NCBI GenBank assembly: GCA_026874595.1
Contig: CM049317.1
Span: forward strand, 46,462,401-46,526,400
Direction: 5' to 3'
DNA: 64,000 bases
Source: Sipunculus nudus
Lineage: Eukaryota > Annelida > Sipuncula > Golfingiida > Sipunculidae
The stretch's first letter is position 1. Every line of letters begins with the position of its first letter. This document shows, piece by piece, positions 36,479-48,463 of this stretch. The notes under the pieces were generated by a model, which saw only the letters and a list, made by a program, of their open reading frames with translations, was not told the DNA's origin and made no database searches. The translations under genes and the position numbers were made by a program.

Positions 36479-36592
36479 TTCACACCTAGTAATTCGTGCA
36501 CACGGATTGGTAAATAGGGCGCACGAATTTAATCAATCGTGCGCACGGATTATTAATTCGTGCGCACGAATTAATAAATATTTTTCACCAAG
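36479..36592. repeat. Right arm with GTGCGCAC palindromes
   Basis: Contains TTCACACCTAGTAATTC (36479-36495), two degenerate palindrome copies and the perfect palindrome AATTCGTGCGCACGAATT (36555-36572), then AATAAATATTTTTCACC. It is the inverse of the left arm at 34352-34440. Confidence 0.65.
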
Positions 36593-36689
36593 TCGTCTTC
36601 CAGGCTCCGTAGTTTTTAAATTTTATCTATGTTTTACAATCTTTTTAAAAATTGGTCATGATTATATTAGACCTTCAAATGGTAAATGG

Positions 36690-36738
<49 letters not shown>
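36690..36738. repeat. (TA)n(TG)n microsatellite
   Basis: A TA tract changing to TG repeats. Confidence 0.95.
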
Positions 36739-37815
36739 AAATTATTTAATTTGTTATTTATAATGGTAAATTATATACCGTTTACCCTACATAAATCTTT
36801 TTAATATATTATGCTAGTTATCAGTTAAAACAATAAAATATCCGGAATTTAGAAAAAAAGTGTTTTGATTCTTAGTGCTTTTGGTTGATTTTCGGTAATT
36901 AGTGAAAAGTTTGGCCCTACGGAGGGGAGTGGAGTAGAATCTTTCAGCGGACGAAGTGTCGCAAGAGGTGGATTTGCGCTAGGCGGACTGTTGGTCGAAT
37001 ACCGCATTAGGACGTTTATTGGTCCTGGAGAGGTGTTTATTAGCCGAGGAGGGCGTTAAGTTTTGTGGACTTTGTATTTGTGAAGTAAGACCCAATTAAC
37101 AGCGAGCGAAAGCCAGGAACTGTTGAAGAAATGTATTGTGAGATACAAGCCAGTCTACAGCGGTGAAGGCCTATTTAGGACGTAATAGAAATAAACCTGT
37201 TTTGTTGACGCCAAAAGAAAGTTGTGTGACGTTTCTGGAGATCTGCGTGCACAGCCTAGGCGCTTGAATTGCTATCAGTGTAGATCTCGATTAAATTTGT
37301 TACTCTTCTGGGTCATGTCCTTATAACTATTTCTTACCTGACATTTTCCTGGCGTTTTTCAGATTTTATATGGTCCATCTCTTTATTATTTACTTATTAT
37401 TTGGGATAGGCAGGCAAGACGCCCGTTCGTTAAATTCAACAGCCATGTCACATCGGTTTCGGGATAAATTTGAAGAACGAGCGAGATTGGCTGAATCGTT
37501 GTTACGTGAGCGGTGCCACTATCTGAAGACTCCATTAGTAAACATATCGACTAATCAGAAAGCGCGTCCTCGGTTGTTATGACATGGTTGTCGTCTTTTC
37601 GTAACAGAATGAGACATGCTCAACTTTAGCACCCGCTGACTGTATGTTATTGTGGCTATTTGTGCAAGGAATCTTCGTTGTCATTAGAAAGAAAAGGAGT
37701 AAGAAAGGTTAATAACTCCCTGTCAAAATGCTGATACGGAGGGAATCCTCTGATTACTAACCCTGAACCACATGGCTGTCGGACCTAACGACGGGGGCTT
37801 CTTGCCTGCCAACCT
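36739..37815. other. Unassigned, possible LTR-like segment
   Basis: 36900-37260 is less AT-rich and contains GAAATAAACCTGTTTTGTTG (about 37188-37207), the kind of poly(A) signal and 3' end seen in LTRs, but no second copy lies in the window. A splice-acceptor-like tract ends TTTTTCAG near 37363, and a 70-codon frame (37370-37582) follows without recognisable similarity. Confidence 0.25.
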
Positions 37816-37966
37816 CAAATATCAAGTATATAATAAAGAGATGGATTATATGATGTGAAAAATGCTAGGAAAATTTCAGAAAAGTGATATTTATAAGGAA
37901 ATGACCCAGAAAAGTAACAAATTTAACCGAAATATAGACTAATAGCAATTCAAGTGCTTGTGCTGC
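37816..37966 (+). repeat. Dispersed repeat shared with 41992-42130
   Basis: ATAAGGAAATGAC(C/T)CAGAAAAGTAA(C/T)AAATTTAACCGAAAT followed by ACTAA.AGCAATT.AAG.GCTTGTG is present in both places, in the same order and strand. Confidence 0.8.
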
Positions 37967-38166
37967 ATGAAAGTTCCCGGGAAATATATATCCGTTGCGT
38001 GTGTGGTGTGACAGTCACCTTTCTCACAGTTAACGATATTACATATGTGCATACATATGCATACTGTTGGTCCGTTACGTCCATACATAACAATCCTTAA
38101 TCCTAGCTCTGTCCCTGGGGAAACTCCTGAAGATATACACTTGTACCCACTACCCAGTGCCAAAGG

Positions 38167-38896
38167 TGTTTCTTTAGCTCGGTGACCATACACCTGATGA
38201 TGAATTGAGACTGTTTCTTGTTTCTTTAGCTCGGCGGTCATACACCTGATAATGAATTGAGACTGCTTCTTGTTTCTTTAGCTCGGTGACCATACACCTG
38301 ATAATGAATTGAGACTGCTTCTTGTTTCTTTAGCTCGGTGACCATACACCTGATAATGAATTGAGACTGCTTCTTGTTTCTTTAGCTCGGTGACCATACA
38401 CCTGATAATGAATTGAGACTGCTTCTTGTTTCTTTAGCTCGGCTGTCATACACCTGATAATGAATTGAGACTGCTTCTTGTTTCTTTAGCTCGGCGACCA
38501 TACACCTGATGATGAATTGAGACTGCTTCTTGTTTCTTTAGCTCGGCGACCATACACCTGATAATGAATTGAGACTGCTTCTTGTTTCTTTAGCTCGGCG
38601 ACCATACACCTGATAATGAATTGAGACTGCTTCTTGTTTCTTTAGCTCGGCGACCATACACCTGATAATGAATTGAGACTGCTTCTTGTTTCTTTAGCTC
38701 GGCGGTCATACACCTGATAATGAATTGAGACTGCTTCTTGTTTCTTTAGCTCGGCGGTCATACACCTGATAATGAATTGAGACTGCTTCTTGTTTCTTTA
38801 GCTCGGCGGTCATACACCTGATAATGAATTGAGACTGCTTCTTGATTCTTAACTCGGCGGTCATACACCTGATAATGAATTGAGACTGCTTCTTGT
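38167..38896 (+). repeat. 52-bp minisatellite, 14 units
   Basis: The landmark CTCGG begins units at 38178 and every 52 bp to 38802, with the last at 38853. The core is ATACACCTGAT(A/G)ATGAATTGAGACTG.TTCTTGTTTCTTTAG. The main variation is the five bases after CTCGG (TGACC, CGGTC, CTGTC, CGACC), which cluster in blocks. Because 52 is not a multiple of 3, the minus-strand frames cycle through three peptides, which argues against coding. Confidence 0.97.
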
Positions 38897-39835
38897 AAGC
38901 GTTCTCCTGGAAGGGGCATATGTCTGCTGCAAGTTCCTCTGGTGCAACTCCACCCATTTGATAATGCCACTACCAGCAGGTCCTATCTTCTGTCTCCAGA
39001 TAGTCCTGCAAGTAGCATATATTAGCTGGGTCTCTACCGAATAGTTAACAGGTAAAATTGCGTATGTCCCGTCGACCTAGTAGGGGTGGTGTTGCACGCG
39101 AATATCATTTCCCAATATATGTTCTGGCCATATATATTTCTGGCTTGCTGGGACCGATCGAGCGTCTTCAGTATATCGGAAAGGGAACGAGCTAATTAAC
39201 TTACTACTGAATTTTTGCCCTTTGGCTACAGTTGCAATCATAGTTGCAAACAGTTAGCATAATATTAAATTTAATACACGTGTAAACATGTTTCGACACA
39301 CTCAAATACAAGTTACACTGGAAATACAAATATGTTTTTATTCTAATGTTTCCTGGTATATATATGCATCCGAGAATACATTCACTACGCTTCGGCATTT
39401 TGAAATCAGTTCGGCAAAGTCAAAACAAAATACACGGAAACACGGTTTGGCGGCCATATTGGCCTCGTTGTGGTTTGGCGAGTAAACAAACACCACGTGC
39501 TTTTGTATTACTAGGGAAATAAACGAAAATCATCGCTTAATCCACTACACCTTTTATATTTTCTATCATGACTGAGTAAAATAATGTTATATAACCTAAC
39601 ACCGTTGGAATTAAACATTCCACAGCTGTTAAGGAAAATGTATCCCATGACACCATTAACATAGACAGCCTTCAAGAGGCCTGTATATCATCAGCTCCTT
39701 GATTTCACTTGGCGGCTGTGTCACAGTCAGTTCAGCGGGCAATGCTTTCCATATGACAAAGTTTTTCGGGTTAGATAAGACAAATCATGACTTCTTCATT
39801 ATACTTATTTCATACTTGTATAAGTTTTAACCAAA
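38897..39835. other. No recognised gene
   Basis: No conserved frame. The 64-65 codon frames on both strands overlap each other and lack motifs. Confidence 0.4.
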
Positions 39836-39885
39836 TATAATATATATATATATATATATATAATATATTATGTATATCTTTATAA

Positions 39886-39959
<74 letters not shown>

Positions 39960-40307
39960 CAGCACAGAAACTGATTATTCCAAAATATATATATCAAAAT
40001 AATTAGAGCACGCATGTGTACATGCTTATTTGTGTATATATGTGTGTATATATATTATGTATAAATATTATATTATATATTTACATATATGTATATATAT
40101 ATAAATATATAATTATATATATATGTATATATACACATATATCTCTATACACAAAAGCACAAAAACTGTTTATTCCACAATAGATATATCAAAATAATAA
40201 AACATGTATATGTACATGTTTATCCGTGTATGTATGTATATATATAATAAAAAAATATCATTATACAAAATTTAATACAATTAAATTTATATATATATAA
40301 AATAACA

Positions 40308-40341
<34 letters not shown>

Positions 40342-40400
40342 ATATTTAAAAATATCATTTAATAAAATTATACATATATAATACGTCGGTGTAATAATAT
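39836..40400. repeat. TA-rich low-complexity tract
   Basis: Several (TA)n runs (39836-39862, 39892-39955 and shorter ones to 40380). A block AGCACA.AAACTG.TTATTCCA.AATATATATATCAAAATAAT occurs twice (39961-40005 and 40157-40200), so part is a tandem duplication of about 196 bp. Confidence 0.85.
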
Positions 40401-41800
40401 TGATTATAGCCTGTTAATTTGAAAATATAAATATCAATAAATTTGGGTTATAATTCTACATTGATTTCAAGAACAATAATCTTCCATTTCCATACCCTTC
40501 TAATAAATAATGCTAAATAAGAAATGGTATACATTATTAATACTATACTATATTACCGGGCCATATAAGTTGCTTTTTCCTTTATGATCAATTCCACCTA
40601 TTGTGGTGTTTTGTACGTCATGTAGAACTAGGAACAAAATGAGACTAATGTAAAAAATCAGTTATATCTTATTCCATGATTTGATTATAATAAGACTTGA
40701 TGCCAAGTGTAACTATAAGATCTAACAAAGAATGATATTGTGAATACCTGTCATCTTTTTATATAGCGAACTTATTGGTGACATATATTCTGATTATTTT
40801 GACGAATATAACATTATTTTTCCAAAATAAAAGCATAATAATATACATTATAATGTGCATGCAGTTTAATATTTCGATGGTCATTAATTCAAAGTTTATG
40901 CTAAAACACATTAGACTGGTTTCAAGAGTAAGATACACGATGTTCATTATTTCGAGATAACCAAATAATGACAGACCATTATAAATATTCTCAAAGAGAA
41001 TAAAAGAACTATTAGTTTTGGATCACTTCATATATAATATTAATTCACGTCATCAGAAAATCCATAGAGAAATTATATTTTAGAAGAGTGTCATATTATA
41101 TTAAATTATATTAAATCGAAAAAACATAATATAAAATTTTCCTTTACTTATTTTTATATTGCTAAACATTGTTCGGCAGTGTACATCACCATTGATTTGG
41201 CAATATTTCTATTTATCATGAAATTCAACTGTGTTTACAATATGTAATAATACAGCTTAAGTCAGGCAACCAGGCAAAGCCCATCATAAACAAATGTGTC
41301 CAGTCTGACCGGTCTAGCCAAATGTTCAGACATTTCTTTCAAACCATTATGAAAAGGGCCTAATTACGTGCCTTTGATGTTAACGAATAAAATTTGTAAT
41401 ATTCTGTTTGTGAGGTTGGCTGAGTTCTAAGAAGAAATTATGTTTATTGGTTAAATATATTTAAGAAATAGCTTGATGAAAATTAGGTGCGCCATGAAAC
41501 AACAGTATATATACAGAAAACGATACAAATATAATTACCAAAAATTAATGGCAGACTGTGTAAATACCATGTACCACGTCGAACCCACTCCGCCTTTGCG
41601 TGATTCCCTTCACTGTGCAACAATTTAAACTTTAATGAATTATACTCATGTCTTCCTATCATTTATATTATTTTGTTTTTGGTACAAAAATGTTTTCAAA
41701 GGGTCATGTAAAGTTTTTTTTTGTATATTATTTCATTACATATATTTATAGGCCCCTTTGAAGCATTTTCTTACAGGACTATGATATGTATGTTATATAA

Positions 41801-41804
<4 letters not shown>
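40401..41804. other. No recognised gene
   Basis: Very AT-rich unique-looking sequence, with overlapping short frames on both strands only. Confidence 0.4.
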
Positions 41805-41853
<49 letters not shown>

Positions 41854-41856
<3 letters not shown>

Positions 41857-43828
41857 GGTTCGTACACTTATCATGAGAAAAATTTCAAGCACTTTTCAAG
41901 GACCTGAAAAGTATTTTCAAGAACATCAAAATTTATGGACGGTCAGTGCACCTTCACCCATGCATGTTGCCGACATCGAAAGGCTTGTAACACAAAATAC
42001 AAAATAATATTTATAATGAGATGGACCATATAGTGTGATAAAATAAGTAATAGTAATAAGGAAATGACTCAGAAAAGTAATAAATTTAACCGAAATCTAC
42101 ACTAACAGCAATTGAAGCGCTTGTGATTTACCCTTCGGTATAGCCAGTCGCGGTATAATACACAGCGGCCCATTGTTTTAACTTTAGATTCAAAATGATC
42201 ACTCATCTTTGGCATGACCTTGACGGATTAAACTAATCTGATAACGAGGGTCTAAAACCTATAATATCTTGAATAGGGATCTCTGATTTGCCGACTAGCT
42301 CAAACTTTAGCAAATTATATGCTCCGGCAGAAGAGGTGTCGAAAAACTCTGACAGTTCGACGATCGTGGGGGATATTCACTCAAGTTTTCAACGGCAAAA
42401 AAATCAATAAAAGCCTGTAATATGTTACCCTTAAACGTTATTTGGGTATAGTATTATCAAATTATTTAAAACAATACTAGTTAAACTTCGTATCAGCACG
42501 TTTGATATGACGACCTTGTCGTGCACAAGGTTTCTGCATGCCGTTTACCGCCAAGTCACAGGCCGCACGTGTCAACAAATGGCTGGGCAACACCTGTGAA
42601 GGTCGTTATCTAACGATTACAGACGCAGCCAGATTTCTATTCAAACCTTTCCAACATTTGATTAAAACTAAAAATGTGAAATCTTATTTAAAAATAAAAA
42701 ACTCTTATTGGCGAGTTTTATGCAATCGTTATGCAGGGTATGGAGGGGGCCGATGCTGGAAGTTGCATATGTCGCTGATCACTCTTTTTAAACTGCTAGC
42801 GTACTACGCTTACAAACGGCTATCACATCGCCAAAAAAATGTGATTTCCCCCATGGATCCCAGCCTTTTACAAACTGACGCCAAAGTATGTGAATATACG
42901 TCAGTACCTGCCAAACATCTTAACCTATTTCGGACAAACAGTATTTATCCTTAATTGGATTGACAACGCGTGTAAACTGTATTTCGCTGATCAGTGGCCT
43001 TATGGAGCTATCAAATGACGATCACAGCGCATACACATGGAAAGCGCAGGTACCAAGATAAAAAAAAAAATGAAACCCTTGGATAAACTGAAAAACCTTT
43101 AACCAAAACAAAGTCGGATCGGGTTCGTTGGGGAAATATGACCCCTCTGATATAATTATTACTGCCGAGTTTACAATGTAAAACGTAAAGTTAACTTGAT
43201 TTAAACAACATATTCTACTGAGAGAATTAGTTTTATATTTTTATTATCCCTCAGATTCGAATTGTTCCCATCATGTATTTTTCACACATTTAATTCCCCT
43301 GGTTTGTTCCCAGATAATTATTTCTTTTTGACAGATCTTCTCAATAGCTATATTAATAATCTCTGTAGTATTACATTTAAATTTAAATTATAAATCTTGC
43401 GAAAATACTTACGTGAACTCGCCTAGCGTGTATTGAGTTTTCAATTAATGAGCTTTTATACGTACCTTGGGGGAAATCTTCACGATCTTTCCAGTAAAGC
43501 AGCTCACTTACTATTTGATAATAAACATGGTTATTACCCTCGTATGTTAACTTGTTACATCGTCACTTTCACTGCCCCGTCTCATTCATCCACGATTGGG
43601 TTAATTCTATTTCATGCATTTGATTGACGTAGAGATGCCGAAAGTCGACATTAAAATACATTGTATACATTGTATGCATACACACACCATACACCAAACT
43701 CTTTCACAAAATTTTATTTTTCAAGCACTTTTCCAAACCACTCTCTCTTTTTAAGCACTTTTCAAGCCCTTGAAATTGAAATGACTAAATTCAAGCACCT
43801 TTCAAGGTTTTCAAGGTGCGTACGAACC

Positions 43829-43831
<3 letters not shown>
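41854..43831. mobile_element. hAT-like non-autonomous DNA transposon, 1978 bp, inside a (TA)n tract
   Basis: Both ends begin CAGGGTTCGTAC on their own strand (12-bp perfect inverted repeat). They are followed by subterminal CTTGAAAAG / TTCAAGCACTTTTCAAGG words in both orientations (41885-41935 and 43720-43815). The insertion is bounded by (TA)n on both sides (41805-41853 and 43832-43863), so a target duplication cannot be read. The longest interior frame (42538-42954, 138 codons) has no recognised transposase motif. The superfamily call is tentative. Confidence 0.75.
41992..42130 (+). repeat. Copy of the 37816-37966 repeat inside the 41.9-43.8 kb element
   Basis: It shares the GGAAATGAC.CAGAAAAGTAA.AAATTTAACC core and the AGCAATT.AAG.GCTTGTG end. 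The 37.8 kb copy may therefore be a fragment of the same transposon family. Confidence 0.75.
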
Positions 43832-43870
<39 letters not shown>

Positions 43871-43880
43871 TATACATACA

Positions 43881-43938
<58 letters not shown>
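43832..43938. repeat. (TA)n microsatellite
   Basis: Two long TA runs separated by ATACATACAAAC-type bases. Confidence 0.95.
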
Positions 43939-43941
<3 letters not shown>

Positions 43942-45015
43942 GTATATCCAAAATTGAAAGTTTTATTAAAGCCTTTAAATGTCACCAGATACATAATCAT
44001 CAGCAGTTAATAAGCTGCATGATCCGATAGGATGTCCGTGTGTCATGAATCCTCTAAAAGACCGACATGAGTAATCATAGTGTAAAGTCTGTTGTTAAAC
44101 CTCAGATGAAATGTAAATGTATCACATGACCACGGCCTGGGCATCTTGTCAATGTTAAGGAGATGTGACGACATGCATACCAGACCAGAGCAGATACGCC
44201 ATACCGGCCCAGCCACTGACTGACAGATGATGGATATATTCCCATTAAAGCTAAATTTGGTCAGAAAATCACGGGCTTAACCTACTTTTAGTTATACTTG
44301 TTGGATTGGAATGTTAATTTAGACCAGCACCGTGTTTATTTTATCCAAAACTGGTGTAAACTTTTCAATATTATTATATTCTTAACACCATATTCAAAGC
44401 GCCCACGTGCTACTGTTTACTCGCCAACCGGAAGTAAACAAAGTTTTCATCCGGGGCCCTCACTTCCATATAAGCCAAACCGTGTTTCTGTGTATTCCTC
44501 ACTCACACCCTTCCGCCAGAGGTCGTTTCTACTCAAAACGAATCTCTTCTGTTTGGGCACTGTGGGAAGGACCGAACTACTTGACAAGTGTAGCCTGGTA
44601 CCAAATTCTCTTAACACGAAATTAACGGACGGACGGACGATTAACCATAACCACAGCACATATATACCGGGTTACTTATCAGCTAATAGTCAGACGTCAG
44701 CTGAGCTAAAATTGTGGGTTTCCTTAACTTGCCGAAGCCCAAAGTTCAGCCCCATATATATTATGCACCTATATAGTACGTCCCAGTACCCGTGTCAACA
44801 TGTTTTCTGGGATAACTTTTCATACGTGTAAAGCAGTGCATGTAAACCTTTCTTGTCCAAAGGTTGCAGGAGCTATTCCGCCGACTACCTACGTAAAAAG
44901 TAATGCCTTATACCTTGTTTTGATTTTTTATGAGACAATCTAAAATATGACAAAACAGATTACAGCGTTTACGAATTATTCCTTGTCTGAGAACTGATAA
45001 TAAAAAAAGCCAGTC
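43939..45015. other. No recognised gene
   Basis: A 177-codon forward frame at 44298-44831 is the longest here. It lacks any motif and overlaps a 70-codon minus-strand frame. I do not call it a gene. Confidence 0.35.
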
Positions 45016-45019
45016 AAAC

Positions 45020-45085
45020 TTATGACGTCAGTCAATAGAAGGTGACGCGCGACCGAACATTGTGACGTCTTTGTGACGTCACTGT
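45020..45085. promoter_or_regulatory. Cluster of CRE-like TGACGTC sites
   Basis: TGACGTCA occurs near 45024 and again near 45073 (GTGACGTCAC), with TGACGTC near 45062 between them. Perfect CRE palindromes bind CREB/ATF factors in animals. No transcript start is identified nearby. Confidence 0.35.
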
Positions 45086-45418
45086 TCTCTAACGAACACA
45101 AAACGCAGCCATGGACACTGAAAGTGTACCATGGAGGAATGTACTGTCCAGCAGTGCCGATAAGACGCCAACCACGGTATTTCAGCATAAATGAAGCAAA
45201 AGAGTCGCAAAGTAAATTCGTTTTACATGACACAGAACTACTATACACAAAATTCAACGCATTTTAACGGACTACATTGGCTCCTTTTCACCACTTGTGT
45301 ATTTCCGCTGTCAGTGTAAATGTTGATGCCGCGCGGTGCATTATTGGAGTCAGATTATGACTCCAACAATCCCTAGACAGCAGTGTCGTACTCTTGAGTG
45401 TCCGAGTCTGCGCAGTGT

Positions 45419-45697
45419 GCCTCACTCACACCTCCTGGGGGGTCTTCCGGGGCTGCCTTAAAACACGGAACGGAACGAAATATGGAACGCGTGACAGGGG
45501 TATAATTTACGGAACGAAACAGAACAAAGATATAAAAATTGTGTTAATATTTTTATTGGGTGAATATTTTATGACAATCTATTATAATATACGTATTTCA
45601 ACATGTGCGATTTGTTAAATTTTTATTTAAGCCCCTGTTCCGCGTTCCGTGTTTTAGGGCAGCCCCGGAAGACCCCCCCAGGTGGTGTGAGCGAGGC
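45419..45697. mobile_element. MITE-like inverted-repeat element, ~279 bp
   Basis: The left arm begins GCCTCACTCACACCTCCTGG. The right arm, reverse-complemented, begins GCCTCGCTCACACCACCTGG. Homology continues about 58 bp through GGTCTTCCGGGGCTGCC and AAAACACGGAACG. The interior is AT-rich and non-coding. No target duplication is clear because another element sits at the right end. Confidence 0.8.
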
Positions 45698-45703
45698 CTT
45701 TTG

Positions 45704-45800
45704 TAGACTGGTACCCCCGCTCTATTATGGCACCGCTGCTACTTAGGCCAATCATAGACTGCTTGGCTGAGGGCCATATTAGAGCAGGGTACCAGTCTAG
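45704..45800. mobile_element. 97-bp palindromic MITE with 8-bp TSD
   Basis: The arms TAGACTGGTACCC.CGCTCTA and, reverse-complemented, CTAGACTGGTACCCTGCTCT are ~28 bp long. The flanks are GCCTTTTG (45696-45703) and ACCTTTTG (45801-45808), 7/8 identical. A truncated relative is at 10624-10703. It inserted immediately at the right end of the 279-bp element. Confidence 0.7.
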
Positions 45801-45808
45801 ACCTTTTG

Positions 45809-46434
45809 TTTTGACTTTGCCGTACTGATTGCAAAAGGCCGAAGCGTAGTGAATGCCGATAATACTGACCTCCGCCTCGACATCCGACATCACACATCAG
45901 ACATCCGGGTTTCAGTCCGTACCGCTTTATCCTTATGTGGTTCAATATTTTGATTTAGTCATATTCAGTCATAACTCATGATATGTTGGCGGAATGGAGT
46001 CTGTTCCTATCTATTTCATAAACAGTAGGGCTTTTTTTTCCCATTTTTCCTCTTCACTCGCCCTGAATTGTTTCATCCATGGACAACATAGAGGTTTTAT
46101 CAGCTGTAAAATGTCGTGCCTATTTCGCATCCCCTCGCACCCGTTCCGCCTGTTACCGAGAGGTGGCGCTGCAGAGCGATGCTTGCTTCACGTGTTGTGG
46201 CCAGCTCTTTGTGACCACAGCGATTCCACAGGTTCGTCTGATATAGCGAGTGCTTTATAATGTAAACAGTGAATAAACAAACCATCCATTATGTAAGCAT
46301 ATATTAATATTAGACTTGATAATTATTTTGGTTAGTTTACGTGCAATATTTAAAAAAGTGAGTAAAATCCTGGCTAAGGATTTCCTTTAAGTCCTTCAAA
46401 CAAATGTTTTTAAAATTAAAGTAGTGACATAGTC
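45809..46434. other. No recognised gene
   Basis: Short overlapping frames on both strands around a GC-richer patch (46130-46250). No motif was recognised. Confidence 0.35.
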
Positions 46435-46437
46435 AAT

Positions 46438-46618
46438 CAAATAAACAAAGAATAATAATATTAATAATAATAATAATTGCCTAATAATAAAATGATAATT
46501 ATATTTTAATAATAGTATTATTATTACAAGTATTATTATTAGTAGTATAGTAGGTAGCAGTAGGCCTAGTAGTAGTATGAGCCTTAATTAGTATTAGCGG
46601 TAGTATTAGTAGTAGCAA
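46438..46618. repeat. (TAA)n / (TAG)n trinucleotide-rich tract
   Basis: AATAATAATAATT-type and AGTAGTAGTA-type runs. Confidence 0.85.
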
Positions 46619-46670
46619 ATTTTTATGGCACACAATTATATAACAGACAGGCATTTGCACACATACACAC

Positions 46671-46673
<3 letters not shown>

Positions 46674-46721
<48 letters not shown>
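46674..46721. repeat. (TA)n microsatellite
   Basis: Uninterrupted TA run. Confidence 0.95.
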
Positions 46722-46723
<2 letters not shown>

Positions 46724-48463
46724 CGAAAATCGATCGGTATATAAGCCTTACCCTTGAAAGTAATATAATATGCCAATGGAGAAATTTTGAAATATCTAAT
46801 GCTTGCATGTCTGTATTTAAATTTTCTCCTAATCGCCTGCATCTATTTTATTATTTCAGATATTCATATCATATAATTAATGTTTAATAAAGTTATATAA
46901 TGAATACCGGTGTATTTATGTCATAAATAGGCTACATATAAAAAATACGAGATTTTTATTATCATTAGCCTATTATTATTATTATTATCAATGTTACCAT
47001 TTTATGATGATAAATTTAATTTAAACAAACTTCAATACATGTATGTAGGGGGCCTATAAATGAATTCGTAATGTATGGGATTATAGATTCCTTTTTTATA
47101 TACTGTATTAGCATTAAAAATATTAACGAAACAATTTATTAATATATCATTATATATGCTTATATAAACGTGGCGTTACCTAGGCCTAACCCAACTTAAT
47201 CTAATTATAACCACACGTACTACGCTTCTCTTACAGAAGGCATGGACCAGATGGCCTACTGTAATGAGGGAAACACGCCGCATGGGGTATAAAAAGGAAC
47301 TTTTCTTAATAAATTGCAAGTCATGCTGCTACATCCCCATTAAAACTTTGGGGCAAAAACACCCCAGATTTTGCCAAAATCTGGGGTGTGCGGCATCCCT
47401 GTGAAGTCCCCCAATGCTACTCCCTGGGGACCCTTAATGAGCTGACCAGCTGTATTATCTGGTTATCACAGGCCACATTGACAGCTAGGGTGGAGGCTTA
47501 AAGTAGTGCTCTGTATCAGCCAAAAAGGCCTTAAATAATATAGTTCATATTTAATTTATACATTTCAATGATCATATATTACACAAGATGTTTTTTTTCA
47601 CTTCCTGTCTTTACAAAGATGAATTTAAAGAATATTTGCACAGATTTTAGCTTGACAAAATTGCCCAGTTATCTAAGTTATGTGTGCGTAGTAATATAGC
47701 CTAAAATGAGAGATACACAGGGGCTGCATAAGCTTAAGTGATAATCTGAAGTGAACATTGTAAATGTATCAGTTTTTTTAAATAAAAATTAATTCAATTC
47801 AATGAGAAACAACAATTGTGATTCAGGTGAAAAATACCCTGGAATTATTATTTATATTTGTGTATGAACATACTAATTAACATAAGAATGTAAGCAAATT
47901 TTATAATATCCTGTTTCTACATCCCATCGACATCCCTGTTTGTTTTAAAAGCCTACCTTGAAAATTTTGAAAAATAATCATCCATATTTTCATTCCATTA
48001 TTCAATTTATGAAATATACAATAAGATTTCTTATATGGACTACAAATAGCTAGATATATACACATGTATAATTTTTATAATGTACTTTTTATTCCAATTT
48101 CAATCTGCTTCACGGATAAGGTTTATAGCATCACTTGAACTACTGCCTTCTCAAATGTTTTTGTATGTTAACACAAGTAGAGAGCAATCATTAGGATTTT
48201 TAACTACCAGGTCCATTATTTCATAAGATGACACTTTAAAGATTTAAAATATAACTATAAATAAAAATAAATGCATTTATTTCTAAAGAAGGCAACAATC
48301 AAACTAATACTGGAATTATTTATGTTACCAATTTATATGTATCAAGTATACTCCCTGCTGCTTTCTAACAAATAAAATTTTAACTCACTAATGGATCCCC
48401 ACAGGATTGCCCTTGCTAATGACACCTCATTTATATTATCTTATCTGTCACCCTCCCTGCTGT

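Noticed and set aside
38167-38896. CRISPR array
   Set aside because: The 52-bp units are contiguous with no unique spacers, and the window is eukaryotic. It is a minisatellite.
42538-42954. Transposase of the 41.9-43.8 kb element
   Set aside because: The 138-codon frame shows no hAT dimerisation or catalytic motif. The element is better described as non-autonomous.
44298-44831. 177-codon forward frame
   Set aside because: No recognisable domain, overlapped by other frames, and no splice or promoter context. Kept as unassigned.
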